A stretch of DNA of 64,000 bases, from assembly GCA_903876665.1 (NCBI GenBank), contig CAIRAY010000130.1, forward strand, positions 27,815 to 91,814, in the 5' to 3' direction. The notes below the pieces were generated by a model. That model made no database searches. It was given only the letters and a program-made list of their open reading frames with translations, and was not told where the DNA came from. Source of the stretch: an uncultured Fibrobacterota bacterium. Its GTDB lineage: Bacteria; Fibrobacterota; Fibrobacteria; Fibrobacterales; Fibrobacteraceae. The position numbers and the translations under genes are program-made. Each line of letters starts with the position of its first letter. Within the stretch, counting starts at the first letter, position 1. Shown one piece after another: positions 35,191 to 44,323 of the stretch.

Positions 35191-35219
35191 AAGACTCCCG
35201 GTAATGGTTTATACCGGGA
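35191..35219 (-). promoter_or_regulatory. Hairpin plus T-tract in the DUF349 leader, possible attenuator
   Basis: TCCCGGTA (35196-35203) and TACCGGGA (35212-35219) form a perfect 8-bp stem with an 8-base loop. On the minus strand the stem is followed by GTCTTTTTG, which is terminator-like. It lies 24-50 bases before the DUF349 start, and the next upstream gene (priA) is divergent, so there is no upstream minus-strand transcript for it to end. Attenuation of the DUF349 gene is possible but not shown. Confidence 0.5.
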
Positions 35220-35280
35220 ATCCAGTTTATCAATCTAATAAAACATTGGATTGGTTGGCAGAATTCTATCCTTGATCCCG

Positions 35281-37302
35281 ATGAATTTCCTTCCTCAATT
35301 CCAATCCTTTGCCGAGGTCGCTTTGCCTGGGGGCACTCCAGAACCCTTGACCTTTGGAATTCCCCAGGGAATGGAAATCTTGAGAGGGAGTCTGGTCATC
35401 GTCCACTTGCGCAACCGGAAGGAACCCTCCCTCGGCCTAGCCGTACGCACCCACGACCAGCTCCCGTCCTTCCCGGTCAAGCCTTTGGAAAAGCACCCAT
35501 CCGGGATGATTTTTGACGAATCCTATGTGGAGTTGGTAGAATGGTGCGCCCGTTTCTATTGCACGTCCTTGGGGCGTAGCCTGGATGTGTTCTGGCCTGC
35601 CGACCTGGGCAAGTGGCTTTCTCCCCCCAAAACTAAAACCCTGAAGACTCCTCGTAGCCGCATCCCCGCAACTCCGGAAACCGCCGAATCCCTGACTTTG
35701 GAGCAGACCCAAGCCATGGAGCGCCTTGCTCCCATGCTCGACGGGACGGGCTTTCGCGGGGCTCTGCTTCATGGAGTCACCGGCTCCGGAAAAACCCGGG
35801 TCTATCTGGAGCTTGTGCAAAGGTGTATCGCCCAAGGCGGGAGGGCTCTTATCCTTGTCCCCGAAATTGCCCTGACCCCCCAGACCCGGGACCGCTTCCA
35901 ACGCTACTTGGGCGTGGAGGTCATTGTCCTCCATTCCAACCTGTCCGCCCCCGAGCGCCGCCACTCCTGGGCCCAGCTTCTGGGCGGATCCGCGCAAGTG
36001 GTCATGGGGACCCGCAGCGCCATCTTGGCCCCGGGACTCAAGCCCACCCTGATCATTATCGACGAGGAACATGATTCCTCCTACAAACAACAGGATCCTG
36101 CGCCACGCTACCACTGCCGGGAACTGGCCTTCCATATTGCCCACCGGCAGGGGGCCCTGGTGGTTCTTGGCTCCGCCACGCCTGCCCTCGAAACTTGGGA
36201 ATATGCCCGCCGGGGGAACTTGCAACTGGTTCAGCTCAAGGAGCGGGCACGTCCCCTTCCCCTACCCCATGTGCGCATAATCGACCTCAAACAGCAAGTT
36301 CACCAGGCCAAAGAACTCCTGCTCTCACCCGCATTGCGCGAAGCGATTTCAGAGACGATTACCCAAGGGCATCAGGCCATAATCCTTCATAACCGTCGTG
36401 GTTTTGCCACCTCCAGAATCTGCCTGACCTGTGGCGATGCCATGGAGTGCCGTGACTGCAAAGTTCCCGTCATTTTACACCTCCGCCATGATGCGCTACT
36501 TTGTCATTATTGTGGCCGAACCTACCGGGCCAAGGCCCCTTGTGCAAAATGTGGTGGTGAACGATTCTCCTTTGCGGGCGGGGCCATCGAAAAGGTGGAA
36601 CGTGAAATTGTGGAGTGGATTCCGGGAGCAAATGTTGTACGCATGGACCGGGATTCCGTACAAAACATCGGAAGCGCAGAGCGCATTCTGACCGATTTCC
36701 GTGCAGGCAATTTCAACATTCTGCTCGGAACGCAGATGGTGGCCAAAGGACATGACTTTCCCAATGTGCAGCTGGTGGGCGTCATCTCGGCGGACACGGG
36801 CGCGTCCCTTCCGGACTTCCGGTCCAGCGAACGCATGTTCCAGTTGCTGACCCAGGTCGCCGGGCGCGCTGGGCGGGCAAAGGAAGGGGGATTAGTGCTT
36901 CTCCAGAGCTACAATACCGAGGATCCGGTCCTGCGCTTTGCACTCCAGCACGACTACGAAGGTTTTGCCTCCTGGGAACTCGACAACCGCCGGGAACTGG
37001 GTTATCCCCCTTTCGCCAAACTGCTTTCCATCCAAATCTCCGGAAAGGATTTGCCTTTGGTCGACCGGGCGTGCAGCCTTATCGGCCAGGCCCTCGGAAA
37101 ATTTCCGCAAACGTTGGCATTGGGACCTGCGGACGCATTTATTTCCATGGTCCGTGGTCAACACCGCAAACACTTCCTCGTTAAGGGCCCTAATCCCGCA
37201 GCCCTTCGCCTAGTTGCGGAATCCGCCCTCGAGTCCCTCACCGGAGAAAAGCTCCCCGGTATTCAGCTCAAAATCGATGTGGATCCTCAAGGGCTTTTTT
37301 AA
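35281..37302 (+). CDS. priA: Primosomal replication restart helicase
   Basis: DNA helicase that reloads the replisome at stalled forks. The ATG at 35281 gives 673 residues. Visible are the N-terminal 3' DNA-binding domain (VALPGGTPEPLTFGIPQ), Walker A GVTGSGKT (165-172), LVPEIALTPQTRDRF, Walker B DEEH (261-264), VLGSATPALETW, the zinc-binding region with eight Cys (CLTCGDAMECRDC, then CHYCGRTYRAKAPCAKC) and helicase motifs V and VI (LLGTQMVAKGHDFPNVQLVG, LLTQVAGRAGRAKEGG). A TTG at 35251 is less likely as start. No partner primosome gene is near. Confidence 0.96.
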   Translation: MNFLPQFQSFAEVALPGGTPEPLTFGIPQGMEILRGSLVIVHLRNRKEPSLGLAVRTHDQLPSFPVKPLEKHPSGMIFDESYVELVEWCARFYCTSLGRSLDVFWPADLGKWLSPPKTKTLKTPRSRIPATPETAESLTLEQTQAMERLAPMLDGTGFRGALLHGVTGSGKTRVYLELVQRCIAQGGRALILVPEIALTPQTRDRFQRYLGVEVIVLHSNLSAPERRHSWAQLLGGSAQVVMGTRSAILAPGLKPTLIIIDEEHDSSYKQQDPAPRYHCRELAFHIAHRQGALVVLGSATPALETWEYARRGNLQLVQLKERARPLPLPHVRIIDLKQQVHQAKELLLSPALREAISETITQGHQAIILHNRRGFATSRICLTCGDAMECRDCKVPVILHLRHDALLCHYCGRTYRAKAPCAKCGGERFSFAGGAIEKVEREIVEWIPGANVVRMDRDSVQNIGSAERILTDFRAGNFNILLGTQMVAKGHDFPNVQLVGVISADTGASLPDFRSSERMFQLLTQVAGRAGRAKEGGLVLLQSYNTEDPVLRFALQHDYEGFASWELDNRRELGYPPFAKLLSIQISGKDLPLVDRACSLIGQALGKFPQTLALGPADAFISMVRGQHRKHFLVKGPNPAALRLVAESALESLTGEKLPGIQLKIDVDPQGLF

Positions 37303-37405
37303 CGTTTTTCCCTGTTCCCCACCGTAACCACTTTCTGCGAATTGCCCTGGACCCTTTATTGCCTGCGGGGGTATTTTATCTGAAACACCCATTCCCCGAG
37401 GCACT

Positions 37406-39145
37406 ATGCATCGTTTGGCCGCACTAATATTTTTTGCCTTTGGGCTTTCCCAAGCCGCCACGGCCGTGCAATTCCATGGTCAACTCAAAGTGACCGGAAA
37501 CAAGATATTAAATGCCCGCAATGAGCCCGCTGTACTTTCTGGAATGAGTCTATACTGGAGCCAGTGGAAGCCCGCATTTTATACCGCACAAACGGTATCC
37601 TGGCTTGCAACCGATTGGCACGCCAATGTGGTTCGCGCGGCCCTCGCGGTTGGAGTCAGCTCAACCACATCCCCTGATTACTTGGACGACCTAGCCAACA
37701 ACAATGGCAACAACAAAGCGCGCATCAAAGCCGTGGTGGATGGCGCCATCGCTAGCGGAGTTTATGTCATCATCGATTGGCATTCCCATGTTGCCGACCA
37801 GCACCAGGCCGAGGCGGTGGCGTTTTTCACCGAAATGGCTCAGACCTACGGATCCTACCCAAATGTGATTTACGAAATCTTCAATGAGCCAACCAATCAA
37901 TCCTGGCCTACGGTCAAAAACTATTCCACCGCAGTCATCTCGGCCATTCGTTCCAAGGACCCCGACAATTTGATTCTGGTGGGATCCCCATCCTGGGACC
38001 AGGATGTCGATGTCGCCACCGCAAGTCCAATCACCGGTTATTCGAACATTGCCTACACCTTTCACTTTTATGCGGGCACCCATACCCTTGGGGCTGAAGG
38101 CGCCAAGGTCACCACCGCCCTGAACCGGGGCTTTGCCATATTCATTTCCGAATGGGGCGCATCGAATGCGGATGGAAATGGAGGTCCCTTCACCGCCAAG
38201 TCCGATACCTGGCTCAATTGGGCTGCCACCAATAAACTGAGCTGGTGCAACTGGTCCATTGCCAACCTTTCTGAATCCTCCGCGGCCCTCAATGCGGGCA
38301 CCACCGGTATTTCCAATTGGAGCACAAGCGACCTGAGTGAATCAGGGAATTATGTGCGCAACAAGCTCATTTCCATGAATCCCGGACAAAACGGATATTC
38401 ATCCGTAATTACCCCTTCCAGCAGTTCGACCGTCACCCCGTCCAGTAGCTCGGTGGTCAGGCCTTCCAGTAGCTCCTCCATCATCACGCCGGTCAGTTCC
38501 AATTCTCGCATCCAAAACATTCCGAGCCGTATTGAGGCCGAATCCTTCAATACCCAAACGGGAATCCAAATTGAAACAACCACGGACGCAGGCGGTGGCT
38601 CCAATGTCGGCTACATCGACAATGGAGACTGGGTCCAGTATGCAATCAATGTTCCTCAAACAACCACTTACACCTTGCAATTCCGCATCGCAACTTCATC
38701 CACTGGCGGCACCATCCAAATTCTTTTCAAAGGATTGCAGGTGGGAACCTTGACTGTCGGATCCACGGGTGGCTGGCAGAGCTGGAACACACTTGAAACC
38801 AGCGTCCCCCTGACCCAGGGCCAAGGGGACCTGCGGCTGGTATTTGGCGGAGGAACGACCGGGCTATTCAACTTGAATTATTTCGACGTGCTATCTCCTT
38901 CTCCCACCAGGAACGACAAGAAAATCCTTTCGGGCAACCCCATTTTTGGATCCGGCCGGACCTTGCTTTTTGCGTCCAATCACCCTTGGACCTTGGCTAC
39001 GGTTCGGCGGAGTAATGGATCTTTCGTAGCAGAATACCCGATCACAGGACTTTCCCGCTTTGAAATTCCGCCCTTGAGTCATGGAGCCTATACCATCCAG
39101 CTAAAGGGACATACAGAGTCCATTTCTCTGCAAAGAAAATTCTAG
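37406..39145 (+). CDS. GH5 endoglucanase with CBM6 module
   Basis: Secreted cellulase of 579 residues. Order: signal peptide (LAALIFFAFGLSQAATA), GH5 barrel about 22-325 with YVIIDWHSH (121-128), acid/base Glu161 in IYEIFNEP and nucleophile Glu249 in IFISEWG; a Ser/Thr/Pro linker about 331-366 (TPSSSS repeats); a family 6 carbohydrate-binding module about 372-494 with RIEAESF, GYIDNGDWVQYAINVP and LRLVFGGG; and a sorting-like C-terminus (LSRFEIPPLSHGAYTIQLKG). The GH5 domain is a paralogue of the one at 3323. CBM6 modules bind cellulose, xylan or beta-glucan chains. The gene is monocistronic, between priA and the convergent comF. Confidence 0.94.
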   Translation: MHRLAALIFFAFGLSQAATAVQFHGQLKVTGNKILNARNEPAVLSGMSLYWSQWKPAFYTAQTVSWLATDWHANVVRAALAVGVSSTTSPDYLDDLANNNGNNKARIKAVVDGAIASGVYVIIDWHSHVADQHQAEAVAFFTEMAQTYGSYPNVIYEIFNEPTNQSWPTVKNYSTAVISAIRSKDPDNLILVGSPSWDQDVDVATASPITGYSNIAYTFHFYAGTHTLGAEGAKVTTALNRGFAIFISEWGASNADGNGGPFTAKSDTWLNWAATNKLSWCNWSIANLSESSAALNAGTTGISNWSTSDLSESGNYVRNKLISMNPGQNGYSSVITPSSSSTVTPSSSSVVRPSSSSSIITPVSSNSRIQNIPSRIEAESFNTQTGIQIETTTDAGGGSNVGYIDNGDWVQYAINVPQTTTYTLQFRIATSSTGGTIQILFKGLQVGTLTVGSTGGWQSWNTLETSVPLTQGQGDLRLVFGGGTTGLFNLNYFDVLSPSPTRNDKKILSGNPIFGSGRTLLFASNHPWTLATVRRSNGSFVAEYPITGLSRFEIPPLSHGAYTIQLKGHTESISLQRKF

Positions 39146-39149
39146 TCCC

Positions 39150-39836
39150 CTACGCCATCCCTGCGCTGCGGTCCAAAAGCCAGTCGTCTCGGCCATTGCT
39201 CCGGGGTTCGTAGGCGAGCGTGCAGATCAGGACCGTTTCTACTCCCGCTCGCTTGAGGGCGGATTCGCAGGAGGCCGTTGTGGCTCCTGTGGTGAACACG
39301 TCATCCACCAGGATCACGGAAGGTGGAACAGGCCCGCGGGCTGTAAAAGCCGCTACGGTATTCACGCTCCGCTCACCCGCATCCAGGCGTGTCTGGGAAG
39401 TTGCATATTTTTTCCGGCGCAGAATCCCGGAGTAGATTCTTCCACCCTGGCTGACTTGCAGAGCCTTGGAAATCAGCTCCGCCTGATTGTACCCGCGCTC
39501 CCGCAAGCGAGCCCCATGGACCGGCACCGGAATCCAAAACCGACTCTGGGGAAAGGTTCCGAGGGGGATTTCCCGGTTCTGGCACAAGTATTCCGCCACT
39601 CCCTTCATCCCAGAATATTTGAGGCCATGAATCAAGGAGCGCACCACGGGATTCAAACGGTGCAAACAAACGATATTGGCCTCGGGCCTTGTCAATCCTT
39701 GACCCAGAGGGAAGGCCAACAAGAAGCATTCCCCGCACAAATACCCATCTACCCGGCTTTGCGCCTTGCAATGGATACAATACGCCGGGAACAGATACTC
39801 CACCGCAGGTTCAAAAAGTGATTGGAACAGGCCCAT
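39150..39836 (-). CDS. comF: ComF-like phosphoribosyltransferase
   Basis: A 228-residue ComF/GntX family protein, in competent bacteria needed for uptake of transforming DNA. It has an N-terminal zinc pattern (YCIHCKAQ...YLCGECF), HRLNPVVRSLIHGLKYSG, PVPVHGARLRERGYNQAELI and the PRPP-binding motif VILVDDVFTTGATTASC. It follows rodA on the minus strand after 47 bases and may share its transcript. No other competence gene is nearby apart from the pilus-like operon at 16.6-24.3 kb. Confidence 0.92.
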   Translation of the reverse strand: MGLFQSLFEPAVEYLFPAYCIHCKAQSRVDGYLCGECFLLAFPLGQGLTRPEANIVCLHRLNPVVRSLIHGLKYSGMKGVAEYLCQNREIPLGTFPQSRFWIPVPVHGARLRERGYNQAELISKALQVSQGGRIYSGILRRKKYATSQTRLDAGERSVNTVAAFTARGPVPPSVILVDDVFTTGATTASCESALKRAGVETVLICTLAYEPRSNGRDDWLLDRSAGMA

Positions 39837-39883
39837 GCAACATTAGACGCAACAAAGCCAAAAACGGATCGGGTTGGTAAAAA

Positions 39884-41116
39884 TTAAATTTCTTCGCCCT
39901 TCAACCGCAACAGGAGCAAGAACCCCACGAGAATCATCGTGGTCATCACGAAGGAGCCACCATAGGACAGAAAAGGCAGGGGAAGCCCCGTGACCGGAGC
40001 CATTCCGAGGGCCATGGCCACATTGACCACCACGTGGAAAATCAGGATCGTACTCGAGCCAACCACCATGGTGGTAATAAACGGATGCCCATGGACTTGG
40101 CAAATGCTTACCGCCCGCATCACCAATAAGAAGAACAGGAGCAAGACAATGGCACACCCCACAAAGCCAAACTGTTCTCCTAGGACCGCAAAAATAAAGT
40201 CCGTATGCTCTTCGGGGAGAAAGGCCAGGTTGGTTTGCGATCCCGAGCCAAATCCTTTTCCAATCAGGCCGCCGGAACCGATCGTCACTTCGGATTGAAT
40301 CACCTGGTACCCCGCACCCTTGGGGTCGCGCATGGGGTCCACAAACGTGAGAATGCGCGAGCGTTGATGCTCCTCGAGGACCGTGTTCCAGACCATGTAA
40401 CTTGCAAATCCGGCGCCAATATTCAGCGCAAGGATCGCCACAGAAATGTACATGGGAAGCTTTCTCTTCCAAAGAACCAGGAGCACAGACCCCATCAGGG
40501 CGCCCCAGGCGATCTGGTTCATAGCCGCAATGACGCTAAAAACGGGAGTCAACAGCAAAAACAGGTCGGGCAAGCGCAAGCCACCCCAATAGAAGCAAAC
40601 CAAAGTGGTCGCGGAAAACACCAATGCCGTGCTGAGGTTGGGTTGCTTGAGAACCAATAAAAAGGGAACTGCAAACAGGATGCCCGGTATCACAAAAGAA
40701 AGAGGCCGTTCCAAGCTCACCTTGGCTCCGGAAAGATAACGGGAGAGGACCAGCAAATAACCAATCTTGGCAAATTCCGAAGGTTGGACATGGAAGAATC
40801 CAAACCCAATCCAACGCCCTGCGCCATGGCTTTCTTCTCCACCGACAAATAGGACAAACATTAACGAAAGAACCGTAAGTCCAAAAAATGGATAGGCAAT
40901 GTTATACCAGAATCTTGGCTTGGAAATCAAAATCCCCACAATCAGAACAATTCCAATGGCAAAATGAAGCCCCTGACGGAACCAGAACGACTTGTACCAA
41001 GGCCCGGGATCATGCGCCGTGGCAGAATACACCATGGCAAGCCCAATGAAAGTCAGCAGAAGAACGATGCCGATTAGGCTCCAGTCGAGCCGATGGGTGT
41101 CTTTTACCAGTCTCAT
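39884..41116 (-). CDS. rodA: Rod-shape SEDS glycosyltransferase RodA
   Basis: Peptidoglycan polymerase of the elongasome, working with PBP2. The protein has 410 residues and about ten membrane spans. It begins RLVKDTHRLDWSLIGIVLLL and contains family segments SEFAKIGYLLVLSRYLSG, PNLSTALVFSATTLVCFYW, AGYQVIQSEVTIGSGGLIGK and TDFIFAVLGEQFGFVG, and ends PFLSYGGSFVMTTMILVGFL. The ATG at 41116 comes one base after the mrdA stop (TGA G ATG); a GTG at 41125 is possible. Confidence 0.95.
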   Translation of the reverse strand: MRLVKDTHRLDWSLIGIVLLLTFIGLAMVYSATAHDPGPWYKSFWFRQGLHFAIGIVLIVGILISKPRFWYNIAYPFFGLTVLSLMFVLFVGGEESHGAGRWIGFGFFHVQPSEFAKIGYLLVLSRYLSGAKVSLERPLSFVIPGILFAVPFLLVLKQPNLSTALVFSATTLVCFYWGGLRLPDLFLLLTPVFSVIAAMNQIAWGALMGSVLLVLWKRKLPMYISVAILALNIGAGFASYMVWNTVLEEHQRSRILTFVDPMRDPKGAGYQVIQSEVTIGSGGLIGKGFGSGSQTNLAFLPEEHTDFIFAVLGEQFGFVGCAIVLLLFFLLVMRAVSICQVHGHPFITTMVVGSSTILIFHVVVNVAMALGMAPVTGLPLPFLSYGGSFVMTTMILVGFLLLLRLKGEEI

Positions 41117-41117
41117 C

Positions 41118-43010
41118 TCAATCACCCGCCGGTTGGGTTAACGTGTCCTGCAATTGCTTGGCCTTAGCCATTTCCAGGCTATCGGTTTTGAAGTAATGAC
41201 GCAAAACCTTTCCAGCAACAGGCCCTGCCACCGAACCACCATGTCCGGCATTTTCCATGACCAAGGCGACGCAAATGGTGGGATGCTCCAGTGGTGCAAC
41301 GCCCACGAACCAGCCATGGGTCTTGTCCCCCTGGGGATTTTCAGCGGAGCCCGTCTTGCCGCCAACTCGGATCCCAGGAACGCGAGCCGCAGCCCCTGTC
41401 CCATGGGGTGCGGAAATCACTTCCTCCATGGCATTGAGGAGAATGTGCCAGTTCTCGCTTTTTAGTCCTTTTTTACTGATCACTGTTGGTTCGTAACGGC
41501 GAATCAACTTGCCTTCCTGGTCGCGGATTTCCTTCATGACATGGGGCCGGTAGAGCCCCGTGTTTGTGGCCATGGCACCAAAATATGCAGCAATCTGCAA
41601 AGGAGTAACCAGCTCGCCCTGACCAATGGCCAGATTCAGAATCTGTCCGCGCGACCACTTCCAATTCAGTCGTTTGAAACGCTTGTTATAGGTGACAGAA
41701 TCCATCAATAGACCCGCTTTCTCACCTGGAATATCGACGCCAAGCGCCATACCCAAACCGAAGCGACGCCCAACCTCGTTGATGGGCTCCATATTTTGAT
41801 CCAGGCCACACTGGTAAAAGAAAACATCGCAGGATTCACGCAAGGCATCCACCACATTCATTTTCCCGTGGCCTTTGGGGGACCAACATTTTTGGTAGCG
41901 GCTTCCAAAGCGGAATCCGCCGGTGCACGGGGCAGGATACTTGGAGTCCTCGGTGATGAAACCATATTCAAGCGCCGAGGCGGCCGTGATGAATTTGAAA
42001 ACAGAACCCGGAGGATAGGTCCCCATGATTGCACGATTGTTCAGCGGTTGTGTAGAATCGAGTGCCACCGAAGCCCATTCCTTGGCAAGTTCGCGCTTCT
42101 CCAAAGAGAAAATATTGGGATCAAGCCTTGGGGAAGAAACCATGGCCAAAATTTCTCCGTTCTGGGGATTTAGCACCACCAAGCCACCCTTGATGGAATC
42201 CGGGAAGGCGGCCTCGGCAACGGCCTGCAGATCCATATCCAGCGTAGTCACCAAGTGGTTGCCGGGACTCGCGGGCTCATGCTCCATTTCCGGAATGATT
42301 CCAATTTCTTTTCCGTAGGCGTTCACCTCAACATATTTGACGCCATTCTTGCCACGGAAGTCCAGCTCGTACTGTTTTTCTACGCCCTTCTGCCCAATAC
42401 GATCTCCAAATGAATAACCTGCATCCACATAGTAGGACTCTTCAACTTGCTTTTCGGAAATTTCTCCGGTGTATCCAAATACATGGGACGCCATGGTTCC
42501 AAAGGGGTAGTCGCGCCGAGACTCGACCAGGGTGATGATTCCCGGAAAATCTTCGAGCCGTTCTTCAATAAAAGCAACCTGGGCATCGGAAGCATCTTCG
42601 ATGATTCGCAAGGGCCGGAATTTTTGCCATCTTGCCCGTTGAAAGGTCCAGGCGAGACTCGCGGAGTCTATCACCCGGGCACCCGATGTATCACGGATTC
42701 GTAGCAGCCGGTTAAATACGCTATCCGGAGTCTTTAATTGATAGGGCATCAGGGCAATTTGATACGATGGACGATTGCGCACCAAGGGGATTCCATTGCG
42801 GTCGTAGATATACCCGCGCTCGGCCTTGATCACAATACGGCGAATGCGGTTGCTTTCGGAAAGGCGCAAGTTTTCGTCGTACTTCATCACTTGAAGCCAC
42901 CCGAGCCGAACCAATAAAATCAGAAAGGCTAACCCCGTTGCAGTCAGCAGAACCAGGCCCTTTAAACCACGGTCCTGTTGCTCCTGGGGATCTGAAAATT
43001 TATGAGACAT
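41118..43010 (-). CDS. mrdA: Penicillin-binding protein 2 (elongation transpeptidase)
   Basis: Cross-links peptidoglycan during cell elongation. The 630-residue class B PBP has one N-terminal membrane helix (LVLLTATGLAFLILLVRLGW), a pedestal dimerisation domain (RGYIYDRNGIPLVRNRPSYQ), the PBP2 signature AHVFGYTGEIS-like MASHVFGYTGEISEK, and transpeptidase motifs: catalytic Ser in YPPGSVFKF (S-x-x-K as SVFK), SCDVFFYQCG and KTGSAENPQGDKTHGW. The start MSHKFSDPQ at 43010 overlaps the mreD end by eleven bases. It sits in the order mreB-mreC-mreD-mrdA-rodA typical of rod-shaped bacteria. Confidence 0.95.
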   Translation of the reverse strand: MSHKFSDPQEQQDRGLKGLVLLTATGLAFLILLVRLGWLQVMKYDENLRLSESNRIRRIVIKAERGYIYDRNGIPLVRNRPSYQIALMPYQLKTPDSVFNRLLRIRDTSGARVIDSASLAWTFQRARWQKFRPLRIIEDASDAQVAFIEERLEDFPGIITLVESRRDYPFGTMASHVFGYTGEISEKQVEESYYVDAGYSFGDRIGQKGVEKQYELDFRGKNGVKYVEVNAYGKEIGIIPEMEHEPASPGNHLVTTLDMDLQAVAEAAFPDSIKGGLVVLNPQNGEILAMVSSPRLDPNIFSLEKRELAKEWASVALDSTQPLNNRAIMGTYPPGSVFKFITAASALEYGFITEDSKYPAPCTGGFRFGSRYQKCWSPKGHGKMNVVDALRESCDVFFYQCGLDQNMEPINEVGRRFGLGMALGVDIPGEKAGLLMDSVTYNKRFKRLNWKWSRGQILNLAIGQGELVTPLQIAAYFGAMATNTGLYRPHVMKEIRDQEGKLIRRYEPTVISKKGLKSENWHILLNAMEEVISAPHGTGAAARVPGIRVGGKTGSAENPQGDKTHGWFVGVAPLEHPTICVALVMENAGHGGSVAGPVAGKVLRHYFKTDSLEMAKAKQLQDTLTQPAGD

Positions 43011-43485
43011 GTCGAGGTAGACGAGGATACAGGAAATGGAAGGCAAAAGCACCCAACACCAAGGTATATAAGCCTTCGGGCAGGGACTTGGTCAAGAATA
43101 TTTTAGTGACCAGCTCACGGCTCATGCCGGTGGTGATCCCATATACCGCATCGTTCAGAAAAAAGGCCACACCTAAAAGAGCCACCTTGGTGACCAGTCC
43201 CAAATTCATAAATTTTTCTTCGAATTGCCCAACGATAAAGCCTACCACTGTTTTGGTCAAGGCGGCCGCACCCAGCCAATGAATATCCGAATAAATATCT
43301 TCGGTAAACCCGGCAAAAAAGCCCCAGAAGACACCCACTAGGGCGCCGTAGCGGAGAGCGACAAATACGATAAAAAAGAGAATAAAGTCAGGAGAAATCC
43401 CGAATACCTCGATCATGGGAGCAAGAACGGTCTGGGCGACAAATGCCACCACATAAAACAGCAGGAACCAAAAAGCCTTAATCAT
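43000..43485 (-). CDS. mreD: Rod shape-determining protein MreD
   Basis: A 161-residue integral membrane protein of the elongasome. It has about five hydrophobic spans (FWFLLFYVVAFVAQTVLAP, FILFFIVFVALRYGALVGVF, then KVALLGVAFFLNDAVYG and a C-terminal TLVLGAFAFHFLY) and the MreD-type motif GFFAGFTEDIYSDIHWLGAA. It overlaps mreC by four bases (ATGA) and mrdA by eleven. The call rests on size, topology and position. Confidence 0.9.
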   Translation of the reverse strand: MIKAFWFLLFYVVAFVAQTVLAPMIEVFGISPDFILFFIVFVALRYGALVGVFWGFFAGFTEDIYSDIHWLGAAALTKTVVGFIVGQFEEKFMNLGLVTKVALLGVAFFLNDAVYGITTGMSRELVTKIFLTKSLPEGLYTLVLGAFAFHFLYPRLPRHVS

Positions 43486-44306
43486 TCTGAGAACTCCCGG
43501 ACCACTGAATCGATTTCCTTTTTCAGAACAAACACTTCCTCAACTTCGGAAGGAATCTGAAACGGACGGACTTCTACCTTTTTCATCACATCAATGTCGC
43601 TAGGCAAAAGGCGCCCAATAACGCCAACGCGCATCCCCTTGGGAAACACGCCACCGAGCCCGGAGGTCACCAGAGTATCGCCAACTTTAATGCTTGCATG
43701 GGCAGGAAAATCAACATAAAGCACCCGCGAATCCGATGATTCCAGAATGCCCGAAACGCGAGTCCGGTTTTCCAGCACCGAAACTTTATTCTGGGGATCG
43801 GTCAACAGTTGTACCACGGAATGATTCTTAAATACCTTGGAAACCTTGCCCACCAAGCCATTCGCGGTGTATACCGGCATACTACGGGACAACGATTGGC
43901 TTTCCCCTGCACTAATCAGCAAGCTGACCAGCATCCGACCAGGGTTTTTGGCGACGACTTCTGCTAAAATGGCGGAATCGCCAAACTCAAGCCCAATTCC
44001 ATCCATCTCATGCATCCGATCCGAGCGAAGGAATTGCTGACGCAATAAATCATTATCAATGCGAAGGCGGGCATTTGCTGATTTCAGGACCTTGTTTTCC
44101 GTTTCGAGGCGGTTCCAAGTCGTAACCTGATTCACCACAAGCTGGGCAGGGTAAAGGAATGTGCTCACCGCAACCTCGGCCACCCACATTTTTTCTTTCA
44201 AAGAACTATGAAGAATGCCGTAGGATAGGCCGAAAAACAGCAAAAAAGCAAAAAGGCCCCTTCCAAAGGAGAAGAGGCTCGAAAGGAGGCGAAAAAAAGA
44301 ACCCAC
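43482..44306 (-). CDS. mreC: Rod shape-determining protein MreC
   Basis: Bitopic elongasome protein of 274 residues: one membrane helix (GRGLFAFLLFFGLSYGIL), a coiled coil (WNRLETENKVLKSANARLRI) and the periplasmic double beta-barrel with SLSRSMPVYTANGLVGKVSK, VLLTDPQNKVSVLENRTRVS-like and GDTLVTSGLGGVFPKGMRVG. It lies 17 bases after mreB and overlaps mreD by four bases. Confidence 0.94.
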   Translation of the reverse strand: MGSFFRLLSSLFSFGRGLFAFLLFFGLSYGILHSSLKEKMWVAEVAVSTFLYPAQLVVNQVTTWNRLETENKVLKSANARLRIDNDLLRQQFLRSDRMHEMDGIGLEFGDSAILAEVVAKNPGRMLVSLLISAGESQSLSRSMPVYTANGLVGKVSKVFKNHSVVQLLTDPQNKVSVLENRTRVSGILESSDSRVLYVDFPAHASIKVGDTLVTSGLGGVFPKGMRVGVIGRLLPSDIDVMKKVEVRPFQIPSEVEEVFVLKKEIDSVVREFSE

Positions 44307-44323
44307 GAATCTCGCCTCTTCTA

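Noticed and set aside
35183..35214. TTGACA...TATACC promoter for priA on the plus strand
   Set aside because: The spacing is 20 bases or more and the boxes overlap the hairpin; not convincing enough to annotate.
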